Shown in pieces: positions 32,695 to 44,188 of a stretch of 64,000 nt of DNA (positions are counted from its first letter, which is position 1; each line of letters starts with the position of its first letter). The notes beneath the pieces were generated by a model that saw only the letters and a list, made by a program, of their open reading frames with translations, did not search any database and was not told the origin of the DNA. Source of the DNA: Notospermus geniculatus (Eukaryota > Nemertea > Pilidiophora > Heteronemertea > Lineidae); contig NMRB01000519.1 of assembly GCA_002633025.1 (NCBI GenBank), positions 157,334 to 221,333 on the forward strand, written 5' to 3'. The position numbers were made by a program, and so were the translations under genes.

Positions 32695-33894
32695 AAGGGC
32701 ATGTCAGGGAAATTGTCCAAAGTCCATTTTCGCGACCGTAAGTCGCACAAGTTTCAAATTTGGAACATGGTTAGATATCATGGTAAGAAAGACAAACAGG
32801 TGTAGTTGAAACAATAGGATGACCTTGACCTAATTAATTAAACAATGCTGTTTTTTCATGGGAAAATGTAATAGAAACAGTTTCAAAGTGCACATACCTA
32901 TAAAATACACACATGGCTACAGCAATCAGTGAAAAATATTCCACATCTGTTCCTAAAAAATGGCCCAAAATAGTGTTTTAATGCCTTTTTCTTCATAATA
33001 GTTGAGTGCCAACAAGTGTGGGAACAGCATGTTGATTTTATACTAGCTCATGGGAAAAAGTAATAGAAACAGCTTCAAAGTGCACATACCTATAAAATAC
33101 ACACATGGCTACAGCAATCAGTGAAAAATATTCCACATCTATTCCTAAAAATGGCCCAAAATAGTGTTTTAATGCCTTTTTCTTCATAATAGTTGAGTGC
33201 CAACAAGTGTGGGAACAGCATGTTGATTTTATACTAGCCTGTAGACTCATGTCACAACAAACATCCTATTTTTAATGCGCTGTTTGCATGACTTGGCATT
33301 ACATAACTCACTGACAGAACTTTAATGTATTGACTGCATGTTTCTTGGACTATTTATGTCACACTCTAGCTATGGTGATGTAGGTCTGGTTATTTTTACC
33401 AGACAGCAATGTTATGTAATCAGTAGTGAATAGTGACTGCAAGGTCAGCCTAGTCCACTTGTTCATGGTTCAATTACCAGATACTGTATAAAGTTAAACA
33501 AGGGACTTGTAAGGTGCAAAGGCACATGTAAGCAGGACAGAACATTTGCCTGTTAGTGTTATTCCAACAGGTGTTTGCACTCCACTGTTAGGAAGAAAAA
33601 GGGATAAAAAACAATATTTTTGGACCATTAGCAGGAGTAACTATGGAATATTTTCACTGATAGTAGTAGCTAAGTGTATATTTTTATAGGTGGGTGAACT
33701 TTAAAGCTGTTTCTATTACTTTTTCCCATGAAAAAACAGCATTGTTTAATTAATTAGGTCAAGGTCATCATATTGTTTCAGCTACACCTGTTTTGTCTTT
33801 CTTACCATGATATCTAACCATGTTCCAAATTTGAAACTTGTGCGACTTACGGTCGCGAAAATGGACTTTGGACAATTTCCCTGACATGCCCTTT
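32695..33894. mobile_element. 1.2-kb foldback with 200-bp arms
   Basis: Left arm 32695-32893 (AAGGGCATGTCAGGGAAATTG...) matches right arm 33695-33894 in reverse. Inside, next to the left arm, about 190 bp are tandemly duplicated (32858-33046 and 33047-33236, both containing TAGAAACAG and TTGATTTTATACTAGC). No transposase. Confidence 0.75.
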
Positions 33895-34185
33895 GATTTC
33901 CGTGAATTGAGTACAATGCTCCGCAGTCGACCCACAACTCACTCCACCAAGAGAGAGTCCATGTTGATCTGCAGGAGTTCCTCAGCCTTGGTTGGCGGCG
34001 ATTTACAGATGACCCATGATGGCTCTCAGCCATCCCTTGTTCCAGTAGGTCTTATGCTGATGTCAGGCCGACCTTGCCACCGCACAGAATAGGTGGCGAC
34101 CAACGTTTCTGGATCACTTTGCGTCTGAGGCACGACCGCGTGGAACAAATCAGTCGCCGATATTGTGTGACATGACTGCAGTTGT

Positions 34186-34348
34186 CAGAGGCGTAGCTAG
34201 TGGGGGGCAGGCGGGCTAATGCCCCCCCAAGTGGTCCGGAAAAATGTGTTTTTCATGCACATTTTGACCGAAAATTAGCAAAATATGGTCTTTTGCCCCC
34301 CCAGAGGACCTTTTGCCCCCCAGGCCAAAAAAGCTAGCTACGCCCCTG
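34186..34348. mobile_element. hAT-like MITE, GGCGTAGCTAG ends
   Basis: Ends CAGAGGCGTAGCTAG and CTAGCTACGCCCCTG, with repeated TTTTGCCCCCC inside. GTTGT flanks both sides (34181-34185, 34349-34353). Confidence 0.75.
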
Positions 34349-34680
34349 GTTGTGTCGCACCTGCGACAATTGACATCAATCACCAATCAAAAAGATCATG
34401 AACTGCATGCAAAAGTTGAACATGTTCAACTTCTGTGCCATCCCAAAACACATAAATCCATTCGCAGTCAACCTGACTCGAGTTGCGATTCCCTGCGCAC
34501 AGATGCCGCCTATTCCATGATGAGGGCACTCATTTTCACGCTTGCGTCCTGACTATAATTACTACGTTTGATGCCGTCTGTTCCGTTGCAGCGCAGGCAA
34601 TTGTAGATGCAACCTGACATCAGCATAAGAAGCCGAAGGTCCCCCATTCAAATCAGAGTATTTTTTAATATTATTTGATT

Positions 34681-34921
34681 TTCCGTCAGGGCCGAAGCCA
34701 TAGCATTATTGGCCCTGGTAAGTACGGAAGAGGCCATCTCAAGCTACTCATGTTCCTCACTTGGATGGGGTCTTTTACTTGTCCTTGCAAAGGTACAAGG
34801 CACCACGGCTTGCTGTCCCATGCAACGGACGTGAAGAGCTGGGAATGAAATCCCAAACGACCCGGGCTGGATTCAAACCCGGGACTGCCACTGAGTGGAC
34901 GTGATAACCACTCGGCTATCA
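34681..34921 (-). mobile_element. tRNA-derived SINE (family S), full length
   Basis: In SINE orientation: tRNA-like head with box A TAGCCGAGTGGTTATCACG and box B GGTTTGAATCC; body containing GCCTTGTACCTTTGC and AAGTAAAAGACCCCATCCAA; conserved AACATGAGTAGCTTGAGATG; tail GCCAATAATGCTATGGCTTC, then GGCCCTGA. This copy is the reference for the others in the window. The head looks most like tRNA-Val. Confidence 0.85.
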
Positions 34922-35151
34922 AATCAGAGTGTGGCTCTTCATTTTTTGACAGTTTCCACCGAAAGAACTTCAGCTACCAGCACAGTCTCACAGAAGACTG
35001 CCGACAGAAAAAACGAAAAGAAAAGGCTCTTTCAGAGCCTTTCACTGAAAACTTCATTCTCCCATACTGAAAATCAAATTCTGTTGTTGACAACTTTTGT
35101 GCCTCCACATTTGAACACAAGAAAACCTTCGTTACTGGAGTCCATTAGTCA

Positions 35152-35262
35152 CCATCCTCCCACAGCAGGGGTTTTTACCTTCTATACTCTCCATCCACTC
35201 ACACTCTGTGTGCAAGTGCATGAAGAGGAGCGAGACCAAAGCCCTGCTGTGGGAGGATGATT
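35152..35262. repeat. 110-bp hairpin
   Basis: ATCCTCCCACAGCAGGGG and CCCTGCTGTGGGAGGAT are complementary arms. Confidence 0.6.
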
Positions 35263-35560
35263 TGTCACAGATTGTCATTTCTATCAGAAACATCAAATTT
35301 ATCAGAAGACAGAGGCTACGTATCCAAGACAACGTGAAAATTTAACTCCATTAATTAATGATGATGAAAGACGGTGTCTTTTGTTTGTAGGATTGGTTCG
35401 GGAAGGAAAACAACCCATTAGAACCATCAGATGATGGAATTTATGACATTCTTGGAGTCGGAAGAATTGAACAAAGACAATTCATTCATTTGGAAATCTA
35501 GTCTATAGCATTTGAAAACTTCTGAGGTTTGTGTCAGACGCAAGCCTAGTAGCCTACTCT

Positions 35561-35983
35561 CCATTCCACTTCCGAATGACGCGAGGTTTATCAACGATAT
35601 CTCCGCAACGGCTGGGTCAAATTTGACGAAATATACGTCAATTGACTTGTCTTTCTTGTCGGTATCTTTCTGCTATCTTCATTTTTCGCGTAAGGCGAAC
35701 ATAACGGATCCCTTTCTCAAAACCCATTTCATTTCGTGATGGTGTTCAGTGCAGTTTACACGTGCGCGATGCATTGCGTCATTTCAAAATGGCCACCATT
35801 TCGGCCGTAAACCCGAACTGCTGTTGGTGAAAGAACTTTTTTATGTCACGTTTTTAGGGAAAATGACAGTGACGATGGCTGTAGCACCAAAAAGACAAAT
35901 CGAGTGATGTATGGTATGTCAAATTTGACCCAGCCGTTGTGGAGATATCGTTGATAAACCTCGCGCCACTCAGAAGTGGATGG
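35561..35983. mobile_element. 423-bp inverted-repeat element
   Basis: Arms CATTCCACTTCCGAATGACG... and ...CACTCAGAAGTGGATGG. Both contain GAGGTTTATCAACGATATC or its complement and continue about 75 bp. Confidence 0.75.
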
Positions 35984-36153
35984 AATCTTCTCGCCGGCGA
36001 TGCTCGCCCAATGTCAAACACTACCAAAGCCGATATCGCCTATAGTCTGCGGTGGCAGGCGAGTAGATCGCTTGCGATTAATTGCCTGGTGTGCTGCTGT
36101 AACAGAAGGGCACTTCTTCCTTCCAAAAGTTTAAGACACTCAGATTCAACGGG

Positions 36154-36433
36154 TTAAAGCCCCACTGTATTGAATCTGAAAAACGCAAATCGTCGCTGCG
36201 ATTCTTGACGACGTCACGACGTCAGCGTAGTGTAAAAATGTACTGCGCTCTGTCTCAATGCATTAGAGCTCCCCTACACAGTTTTTTTCACTCTCTGTTG
36301 AAACCTAGGCCTTGGTTATTAAAAGTAAGTATCAGGCAAGCATTTTGGAGACCTTCACGAGGCCCTGAGACCTCAACCTCCACTCTCCTAACATTTTGAA
36401 AATACCGTAAAATTCAATACTGTGGGGCTTTAA
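36154..36433. mobile_element. MITE with TTAAAGCCCCACTGTATTG ends
   Basis: TTAA flanks both ends (36154-36157, 36430-36433). Inner ends AGCCCCACTGTATTGAAT and ATTCAATACTGTGGGGCT. Partial relatives at 50214-50280 and 59292-59375 (GTAAAATGTACTACGCTCTG). TTAA duplication suggests a piggyBac- or Kolobok-type transposase. Confidence 0.75.
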
Positions 36434-37192
36434 AATGTTTTATTAATCCATATCTGTGCAGATCAATTAGGGAATCCTTGTTACCTTGATATTACGGCGA
36501 TAATTTGCAGGCGTACCAGGGCCCTGGATTCCACACAGAACGGATCAAGTGCTGAACAGCCCACAATGTCACCCGAGATAGTCATTTCTTCCCGTTGCTT
36601 GGCAAGTTGCCAGGTAAAATACGCTATTTTCGTGATCGAGTATTTGCATTGAATGGTGGGAAATTACGCGATGATGGATAACGGAAAGCCGAGAATTAGC
36701 CGACGGGTAAACACCTGAGTTCGGGTTGTGCTTAATATGACCTCTGGAAAAATAGAGACAGACAATTTATCAATAATGGACCATGTACCATGAATCTTAA
36801 AGGTGCTCTAGTTCGAATATATTGTAAAAATTACAGTGTGCCACCTATTGTCAACTTCTGGTACTAACAAATCAGATAAAATCGAATTAAATCTCGCCTT
36901 TCACAACTTTTTGTTTGTTTTTGAGCGTAAAATCATAAATATATTTCAGTTACAAGAATATTTATCAAGACAGATATAAAAATAGATAACATTAATGTTT
37001 TGGTATACACGGTGCTGCCACCTATCCGAGGAAAACTAACTATTATAATCAACCATGTAAATAAACAAACCGTAATGTTTACAGTTCGAACTAGAGCACC
37101 TTTAACACGGGTTTCAACCCTTTGGGGGAAACAACATGTGTAGGGTGCGAGCATCAACAACCAATGATTACCTCACGATACTTTTATAGCCT

Positions 37193-37529
37193 AGCGTACA
37201 TCACACTTGCGACTGGAGACAACTTGTCGCCACTGAGCTACTGGCGACTGGGAGGATCTAGCTGGAACTGGAGGTGACTGATCAGTCGCCAGATACAGTC
37301 GATGTACGCACCCTTGCGACTCGCTGGAACTGATTTTGCAAGTCGCCACCAGTTGTTACACATGTTCAACTTTCTGGAGACTAGTTGTACCCAGTTTCAT
37401 TCAGTCGCTGCGATGTACGCCGGCTTGCGACTGATCAGTGCCAGTTTTCTGAACAAAACCGAGGCTCATTGAGTCCCAACACCCCGGACGTTACCCGAGT
37501 TGCTGCCAGTCGCAAGTGCAATGTACGCA
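37193..37529. mobile_element. palindromic MITE, GATGTACGC word
   Basis: Ends GCGTACATCACACTTGCGAC and GTCGCAAGTGCAATGTACGC. GATGTACGC recurs at about 37301 and 37412, and GCGACTG/CAGTCGC blocks alternate throughout. Confidence 0.75.
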
Positions 37530-37556
37530 GTCAGGACATGATGACTCATTGTGGAG

Positions 37557-37665
37557 CCTCCTAGTTTTACTGAGTTGCTGAATTTCACGGTCAATTTTAC
37601 AGATTTGTTGGCCGAAAGGGGGCGTGTGCCGGGTGCACCCCCTAGATCCACGCCTGTCGAGATTT
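37557..37665. mobile_element. hAT-like MITE, GGATCCGCGCCTG family (partial copy 2)
   Basis: The right end GTGCACCCCCTAGATCCACGC is present; the left terminal word is degraded. Confidence 0.45.
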
Positions 37666-38330
37666 CGCAAATCTCCCGAAAAATCAACACGAATGTCTAT
37701 CCCTTTGTTCGGTGCTCTCTTCGTGGCATCGAACAATGTGTCTGGTGTTCGCATTGGCGTCTCGGGGGCTTTGTGAAAATTTTATACTTTTATACAGTTC
37801 AACCTGCATTTTATACCAACTGGTGGAATATCCAAAGAAAGAGAACGCACAAAAGTCGACACAACGGGTGATAATAAATAGGAAGTCAACTTTCGCAATT
37901 TCGCAAATTTTTGACCCCGGTTCAGGCACTTCAGTGGAGAAACCAGAAAAGACTGGAAATGCTTCAGGAACTTTCTCAGATGCCAGGAAACAAAATGGTT
38001 GGAATTGAAAAGGAAAATTCTCTCATGACAATGGAACAGACAGATAACTGCTGTAAGAGTGATTTGGATGCGTTTCAGAAAGTTCCAACAATACTTCTAC
38101 CTACGCTACCTGCGTGAGCGGTATAAGCCTAGTCTCCATGGTGAACGAACAATGTAGCGTTGTGTAAAGTCTAAATGGCTAATCCAACGTTTATTGAAAA
38201 ATCACGGGCCTGGTAGAAGGCCTAGAGCAGATTTCTGGTTATAGCAACCATGGTAGATGGTCCCTTAGCAGACACGTCTTAACTATAGGAACGGTGTTCT
38301 GAGTCACCATCACCCCATACAGTGAGGAGA

Positions 38331-38810
38331 CTTGATAGCCTAGTGGTTATCACGTCCGCTAAAGCCTAGGTCACAAATGCACCGGGCCCCGTACGATTTT
38401 CCCCACCCAGCGGTTTGCTGCGGATTTTAGAGACTGAAACTCGGATCTAAGATGAATCATGCCGAAATCGCCTCAATGGATAGGCGGAAAGTAGGCTGGA
38501 TCAAACTGGGCACCGTAGAAATTGGCCAAAATGTCTGTTTTTACTCGCCGTACGGGCTCCGGAGTGGATATGTGACTGGGGCTTTAGCTAGCGCCAGGTC
38601 CCAGGTTCGAATCCAGCCTGGGGCATATGGGATTAATCATCCCTGGCTCTTCACGTCCATCGCATGGGACAGTAAGCCGTGGTGCCTTGTACCTTGTACC
38701 TTTGCAGACCAAGTAAAAGACCCCATCCAAGTGAAGAACATGAGTAGCTTGAGATGGCCTCAACAGGGCCAATAATGCTTTGGCTTCAGCCCTGATAGAA
38801 AAATCAAAAT
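38331..38810 (+). mobile_element. SINE family S interrupted by a MITE
   Basis: Box A region GATAGCCTAGTGGTTATCAC is followed directly by a MITE (38361-38585). The rest of the SINE then follows (CCAGGTTCGAATCC, GTGCCTTGTACC, TAAAAGACCCCATCCAAGTG, tail). The uninterrupted copies give the empty site. Confidence 0.85.
38361..38585. mobile_element. palindromic MITE, GGATATGTGAC word (copy 1)
   Basis: Ends AAAGCCTAGGTCACAAATGC and ATATGTGACTGGGGCTTT, flanked by TA. Same family as 56408-57013 (CCCCGTACGATTTTCCCCAC shared). Confidence 0.75.
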
Positions 38811-39171
38811 ACAATACAGTTCTTACATTGGAGAGGCGTTGGCTAAGAGAGGTTCATAGTACATGTACGTGATTGATTATACGTAGATACACGCCTGAAA
38901 ATTGCTGTCAATCATGTGATGATGTGACGGATAAAATAGAACAATTTGAGGAAAGCAGACGTACCCCACGGCAAAGCTTTGATGTGCTCCACCCTAAAAT
39001 TGTGTTTCTGTCTGTCTTAGCTATAGTGAAGCCAATTACTGGTACAGGCAAGTGTTTGTGTGGGAGTCTTTGGCAGTTTTCAGTGGAGTGCTGCTGTGTC
39101 CAAAAGACTTGCCACAAATCTGAGAGGTGTCCTACCAGAGGCGTCTGCTGTGCGAGTTCCGCCAGGTATAG

Positions 39172-39375
39172 ACAATTCTCAAATTGACGTAAATGAGAAA
39201 GATCTGCGCACTTCCGCCAAAATCGCAACCATAACCTCGATCTGGAACTGAATGACGTGACGCAGAGACCCCACGATAAAGATTTCGATGACGTTACGTC
39301 AGAGTCGACCATTGCTGAATCATGGATTGCGTCACGTCACCCGGTTTCAGATCGAGGTTATGGTTGTGATTCATC
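39172..39375. mobile_element. MITE family G, copy 1 (uninterrupted)
   Basis: CTTCCGCCAAAATCGCAACC pairs with GGTTATGGTTGTGATTCATC. Inner parts ATGACGTGACGCAGAGA and GATTGCGTCACGTCA are shared with 62290-62690. Confidence 0.7.
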
Positions 39376-39614
39376 GGACCGGTGAAACGCAGAGGTGCCG
39401 CAGGTGATTTCCATTGTTTTCTTTACGTCATTGTGGGGAAACCCTATATTGCTTGAAGCCGTTTGTGTGTCATACCTTCCGAACGTCGATGTTAAGTCAA
39501 ATTTAACGCAAAAGTGAACTGTGCGTATGTGTCATACCTGTTGCAACAGTACCGCATAATCGCACCGAATTACCGCAAAGCAGACATCGCAGCCGCATGT
39601 ATGTGTCGTCAACT

Positions 39615-40008
39615 TATGGGAGGATATAGAGGTTTCCCACGTGATGTCACAGCTCAAAATGTCCGCCACTTTGACCGTCAAATGACCCAACGTCACAGCA
39701 TCAACACAGCGTTTTTGACGCAGTTTGGACGTTGTCGGCAGTCATCAGACCTCTTCCACCACTGTCTACAGCAAGCCGTATGGACGATTCGCTTTGTTTT
39801 CAACACGGTTTTCACACCAGACCAACTACTTATGTTCAGAAACTGTGAGAGGTAAAGTGATTTGTTGAGTTGTATGCTCCCAGTGGTCTGTACGGGCCGC
39901 TAAACTTTTCAACCGAGAACAAGATGGCAGCCTCCATGGCTTCATTTTGACGGCCAATATGGCGGCCGTGTGACATCAGTGGGAAACCTCTATAGTTTCC
40001 TCCTAGGG
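39615..40008. mobile_element. 394-bp MITE with long inverted ends
   Basis: Left GGAGGATATAGAGGTTTCCC and right GGGAAACCTCTATAGTTTCC, continuing GTGATGTCACAGC.../...TGTGACATCAG. The middle is unrelated. Confidence 0.75.
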
Positions 40009-40369
40009 TGTGTAGCACCCAACTTTATTCTGACGCACCCTGTACAAGAGATGAAAGTCAAGTCACGTTCATTGTGTCTCACTAACATGACAACAAAAGC
40101 AACATGACATTGTCATATATCCTTTTCTCCTCCTCGTGGAGATCTCGGTTACCTGTGTAAACACAAAGCCCGTTACCATGGATACAGAAAAGGTAATACA
40201 AACATTTTGAATGAAAAGTAGGAACAAAGATGTTTTTTTTTGTGCAGAAATGTCATCGGCCGAGAAGACTGATTTTTTTTGGATGTCCTCATGTTGAGAA
40301 CCATAAACGATACAGTACCTATGTTCTTAAAGACCCTCTGTATTGAATTTTATGGTATTTACAAAGTGT

Positions 40370-40522
40370 TAGGCTATGGGTACACCGAACCCGATTCCTA
40401 TGCGAATTTCGTATCCGACACACTGTGCGTTGCCGCATCCGTCAACGCACACGATGGGGCAATGGCTGCTCCTTTGGATGGTTAGACCGAGTGTGATCCG
40501 CTGTGCGTTGACGCAGTCTCTC
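40370..40522. mobile_element. MITE family H, truncated copy
   Basis: GGCTATGGGTACACCGAACC, then TGCGTTGCCGCATCCGTCAA, then GTGTGATCCGCTGTGCGTTG, matching the left part of 43557-43970. The right half is missing just before the MITE at 40538. Confidence 0.65.
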
Positions 40523-40537
40523 CATAAAAAAGATTGA

Positions 40538-40932
40538 TAAAAGCCCCATTTATACAGAGCACGGTTTGCGGTCCGGCATCCGGTGTGCGTTTTCCGTCCA
40601 GAATGCCTCAATGTATTTTCTTACGTGTATAACCGTTTATACAGAGCACGACCGCCGCACTCGCCGTTCCGGTGTCTGGACGCCGTGCCGCATTGAATGC
40701 CTCCAGAGCAATTTCTGTACGGTCGCCGGACGGGCCTGAACCAATCAGCGGACTGTTTTAATACCACGTGAGGAAGGAGATTATCATGATTAGATGCCGT
40801 CGAGAAAACCGTGCCCGTTTTACCACACCCTGTTGGAACGACAAAACGGACAAGCCGCATTCCCGTTCCGCAGGCCATAACCGGATGCTGGATGCTGGAC
40901 TGCAAACCGTGCTCTGTATAAACGGGGCTTAA
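40538..40932. mobile_element. palindromic MITE, TTATACAGAGCACG word
   Basis: Ends AAGCCCCATTTATACAGAGC and GCTCTGTATAAACGGGGCTT, flanked by TAA. The end word recurs internally (TTTATACAGAGCACGACC at 40636), as if a shorter element were nested or duplicated. Confidence 0.8.
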
Positions 40933-41189
40933 GCATGATTCTCATGTTTTGGTCCCTCACCAGAGAGGTATTAAGGGACCAAGGCAAGACCAACTCCCTC
41001 AAGCAGTTCACTCCATTTCTGGACAAGACATAAACTTATTGATGACAACCTTCACGTTGCAGCTTTATTTAGACACCATGCGATCTCATATTTAACAAGA
41101 TGAGAAGCCACAATAAGGTTTCAAGATGATAGTAATTTCATTTGTGGGATCGTCTCAGAGGTAGCCACACTGACGGAGGTAAACTCTGT

Positions 41190-41734
41190 AAGTGAAATGG
41201 ATGTGACAACCGGTTGCTGAGCAACCGTAAGGTCCCAGGTTCGAATCCAGCTTGCACCATTTGGGATTAACCTTTTTGCTGCGGCAGCCATTATTACGCA
41301 ATGCCACGCAGTTCTGCCTATCAGTTCGTCCGTGGAGGCACCTCTCAACGGCGCCAAAAATATTCAAAAGTGTCGCCATCTATTGTATCCTGATCAAACT
41401 AAAACTTCCCAAGTGCGTATACCATTTATAAAGTTACTACGGCCAGTGCGTGACAAGTAACAAAGCTATTAGGCATGACGTGCACTGCATGTCACCCGCA
41501 CTGGACTGTGCATGTGCCATGACGTGTACTGCACGTCAAACGCAGCGAAAGGGTTAATCATCCCTGGGTGTGCACGTCGTCACATAAGACAGTAAGCCGT
41601 GGTGCCTTGTAACTTGTGCCTTTACAATAGGGCAAGTAAAAGACCCCATCCAAGTGAGGAACATGAGTAGCTTGAGATGGCCTCTTCCATACTTACCAGG
41701 GCCAATGATGCTATGGCTTCAGCCCTGACAGAAC
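41190..41734 (+). mobile_element. SINE family S interrupted by a TTAA MITE
   Basis: Box B GGTTCGAATCCAGC and GGGATTAA are on the left; ATCATCCCTGG, GTAAGCCGTGGTGCCTTGTA and the tail are on the right of the insert (41271-41553). Confidence 0.8.
41271..41553. mobile_element. MITE with TTAA target duplication
   Basis: Ends CCTTTTTGCTGCGGC and CGCAGCGAAAGGG, flanked by TTAA at 41267-41270 and 41554-41557. Intact SINE copies read GGATTAATCATCC at the empty site, giving a clean TTAA duplication. Confidence 0.85.
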
Positions 41735-42838
41735 AAGAGGCCCATGGGCCTTGCGCTCAGCTGACTTTGTAATAGTTGTTTGGAGTGGTAACTAACTGTA
41801 GTGGGCAATTGTTTCCAAGGTGGAGAAGACATTGTGTGTAAATTTGTTGTTTGTTGAAAACAGGAGGATTACGACAGAACGATGTTTCCTATCAGGTAAT
41901 TTGTTAACACTGGAAATGTGCAACACTCAGGGACATTACACCAGAATTAACATTAAAAACAGCAACACTCAGAGATATCACACTGAGAATTACCAGTGGA
42001 AATGTGCAACACTCAGAGATGTTTCACCAGTAGGCCTATCCAATGAATCCGCATTGAAACGTGCAACACTCAAGAGATGTCAGTGAGCCCCCCCCCCAGT
42101 GGTGAGTGGAGTGGCTGGCCCATCATGAATACATGTAATTGCATTTGCTCTGATTCACTCCAAAGGATTCAGTGACAGCCGGCCTACAACATCACATGCA
42201 ACAGCAGTACCGGTATTTCAGCTGCCTTGGCCTAGATAGATCATGAGATTCCAGTTGCATACGTAAAGATGAGCAGTGCAAGTATCTCTGCACAAAACCT
42301 GAAAACCATGTGATCCACTGTGCAAGAAGGCTGTTCTTTCAATTCCCTGTGAAGCACAAATCTACACGAAGTACTGTGATGTCATCAAATCAGCAGCATA
42401 AAATGGTGACATCATCAATGATCACTGAGCATGCTCATGTGCTGGGGGGAAATTCAAAAACCCATGTTTTTGATTTATGCAGATTACACCCCCTGGTGGA
42501 AAAATTTCGAACAATTTGCCACCACAGGAGGTGAGGAATAAAATAAGCAACACAATATGTAAGTTACAGTTTGATCTATTTTCTCTGGACTGAGTAATGG
42601 GGATTTTTCATTTTATGGAATAACCCCCCTGGAGAGCAGAATGTAGGTCAAATCGCGGAAATTTTCGGTTCTGTTTCGAGCCCTCCCTAGGACCAAACAC
42701 TCCACCCACTTTCAGGGCCCTGGGCCTTGCGGTTGCAAAACGTGCCAGTTTCACGGACTACAGACAGACAGACAGACGGACGCCACTCAGTATACATATG
42801 AATAGCTCCGCTGACCTTTGGTCAGCTGAGCTAAAAAT
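41734..42838 (+). mobile_element. full-length GGCCCATGGGCC...GAGCTAAAAA element (1.1 kb)
   Basis: Left end AAGAGGCCCATGGGCCTTGC then GCTCAGCTGAC; right end GGTCAGCTGAGCTAAAAA. Inside are irregular tandem segments (GTGCAACACTCAGAGATG, four times, 41917-42078), then the part shared with 430-698, and an (ACAG)n tract. No long open frame. A following (AATAC)n run is at 42842-42862. Confidence 0.65.
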
Positions 42839-43136
42839 CGGATACAAATACAAATACAAATAGTACAACTGATCCACAATTCTGCGGATACCCTCCCTCA
42901 GTCGTATCTATTCTCTAAGAAAATCAGATCAGATCCATCCGTCTGATCAACTTACATAGATTCCTAAGGTTTCATTGGATTTGAATATCAAGTACAATAG
43001 GCCGGGACTGGCAAGGCAAGAAACATGCCACTTTGACAGAAGGACAGCGCTCACCAACTGACAAATTGGCTTTCAGACTAATTATTATTCCAGTTTCATC
43101 TCCGCAGTTCCAAGGGCGTGCTTTTGTGGACCCGAG

Positions 43137-43310
43137 GTCCCATACCCCCCAGGTCATGCAGACCAGGGCCGACCGCACAGAAAATCCGATAGTGCTACCG
43201 GCGCCTATCGGCAGTTAGTTATAATGCATTTTCCCATTAACTAAACCACTGATAGGCTCCGAAAGCACCATTGGACTTTCTGTGCGGTCGGCCCAGGTAG
43301 GGTATGGGTG
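43137..43310. mobile_element. MITE family E
   Basis: GGGCCGACCGCACAGAAAAT and TTTCTGTGCGGTCGGCCC are inverted. A degraded relative (GGCCGACCGCCACGAAACTC) lies at 31809. Confidence 0.65.
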
Positions 43311-43384
43311 AAAGACGGTCTCTGAGGCTTGTCACTTGCTATGCATGCAGTTGTTGGACTTTTACGCTGACCCTGACCCTGCAG

Positions 43385-43556
43385 CAAATCCCGGGCAATA
43401 ATCATCCCTGACTGTTCAGTCCATCGCATGGAACAGTATGCCGTGGTGTCTTGTACCTTGTGCCTTTGCAAGGGCAAGTAAAAGACCCCATCCAAGTGAG
43501 GAACATGAGTAGCTTGAGATGACCTCTTCCATCCTTAACAGGGCCAATAATGCTTT
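43385..43556 (+). mobile_element. SINE family S, 5'-truncated
   Basis: AATCATCCCTGAC, GCCGTGGTGTCTTGTACCTT, AAGTAAAAGACCCCATCCAA, AACATGAGTAGCTTGAGATG and GCCAATAATGCTTTGG. It ends where MITE H begins. Confidence 0.8.
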
Positions 43557-43970
43557 GGTATACCGAACACGATTCCTATACAATTGCTGTGCAAATTTCA
43601 TATCCGACACCCTGTGCGTTGCCACATCCGTCAAAGCACACGATGGGACAATGGCTTTTCCTTTGGATGGCTAGACCGAGTGTGATCCGCTGTGCGTTGA
43701 TGCAATGCGTCCAAAGATGATTGAAAATTTCAATTTTTCAGTCGGCGCATTGGTCAACGCACAGGTTTTTGAAGGTGGCGCCGGTGTGCCTCATCCCGCA
43801 TTGGATGTTGCTCAGCAACGCGAAGCATTCGCAGTGGCACGAAACGGACACGAAATCGCATTGGGTGTACAGTGTTTTTCTGTGCGATTTTTTGAAAACG
43901 ACGGACACGCATCGCACAGGACGACGGATCGTGTTCAGTATACCCGTAGCCTAAGCCGAGGTGCATTGTA
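43557..43970. mobile_element. MITE family H, full-length
   Basis: Left TATACCGAACACGATTCC and right GGATCGTGTTCAGTATACCC, with GTGCGTTGCCACATCCGTCA inside repeated in reverse (GACGGACACGCATCGCAC). Confidence 0.7.
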
Positions 43971-44040
43971 CCATGTGCCCTTGCAAAGGCAAGTAAAAGA
44001 CTCCATCCAGGTGAGGAAAAAAGTAGCTTGAGATGGCTCT
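43965..44040 (+). mobile_element. SINE family S fragment
   Basis: GTGCATTGTACCATGTGCCC to AGTAGCTTGAGATGG, directly after MITE H. Confidence 0.7.
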
Positions 44041-44106
44041 TCTGTACTCAGAGGTTGTTTATGCCAGGCAGGTGTTTTGGAGATCACACCCAAGGGATAG
44101 ATCTCA

Positions 44107-44187
44107 CCCTTTCATAAAGGAACAAATTGACTGATCATATCTGACACGAATGTTTAATCCTCTGACCAATACGTGACCATAAGGTAA
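44107..44187 (+). mobile_element. 5S-derived SINE, 3' part only
   Basis: CTTTCATAAAGGAACAAATTG to CTGACC...CATAAGGTAA matches the 3' part of 44971-45141. The hAT-like element follows at once. Confidence 0.7.
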
Positions 44188-44188
44188 N

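Noticed and set aside
42972-43178. Many 60-90 residue ORFs on the minus strand in 33-60 kb
   Set aside because: They lie inside SINEs and MITEs, differ in frame between copies and carry no domain.
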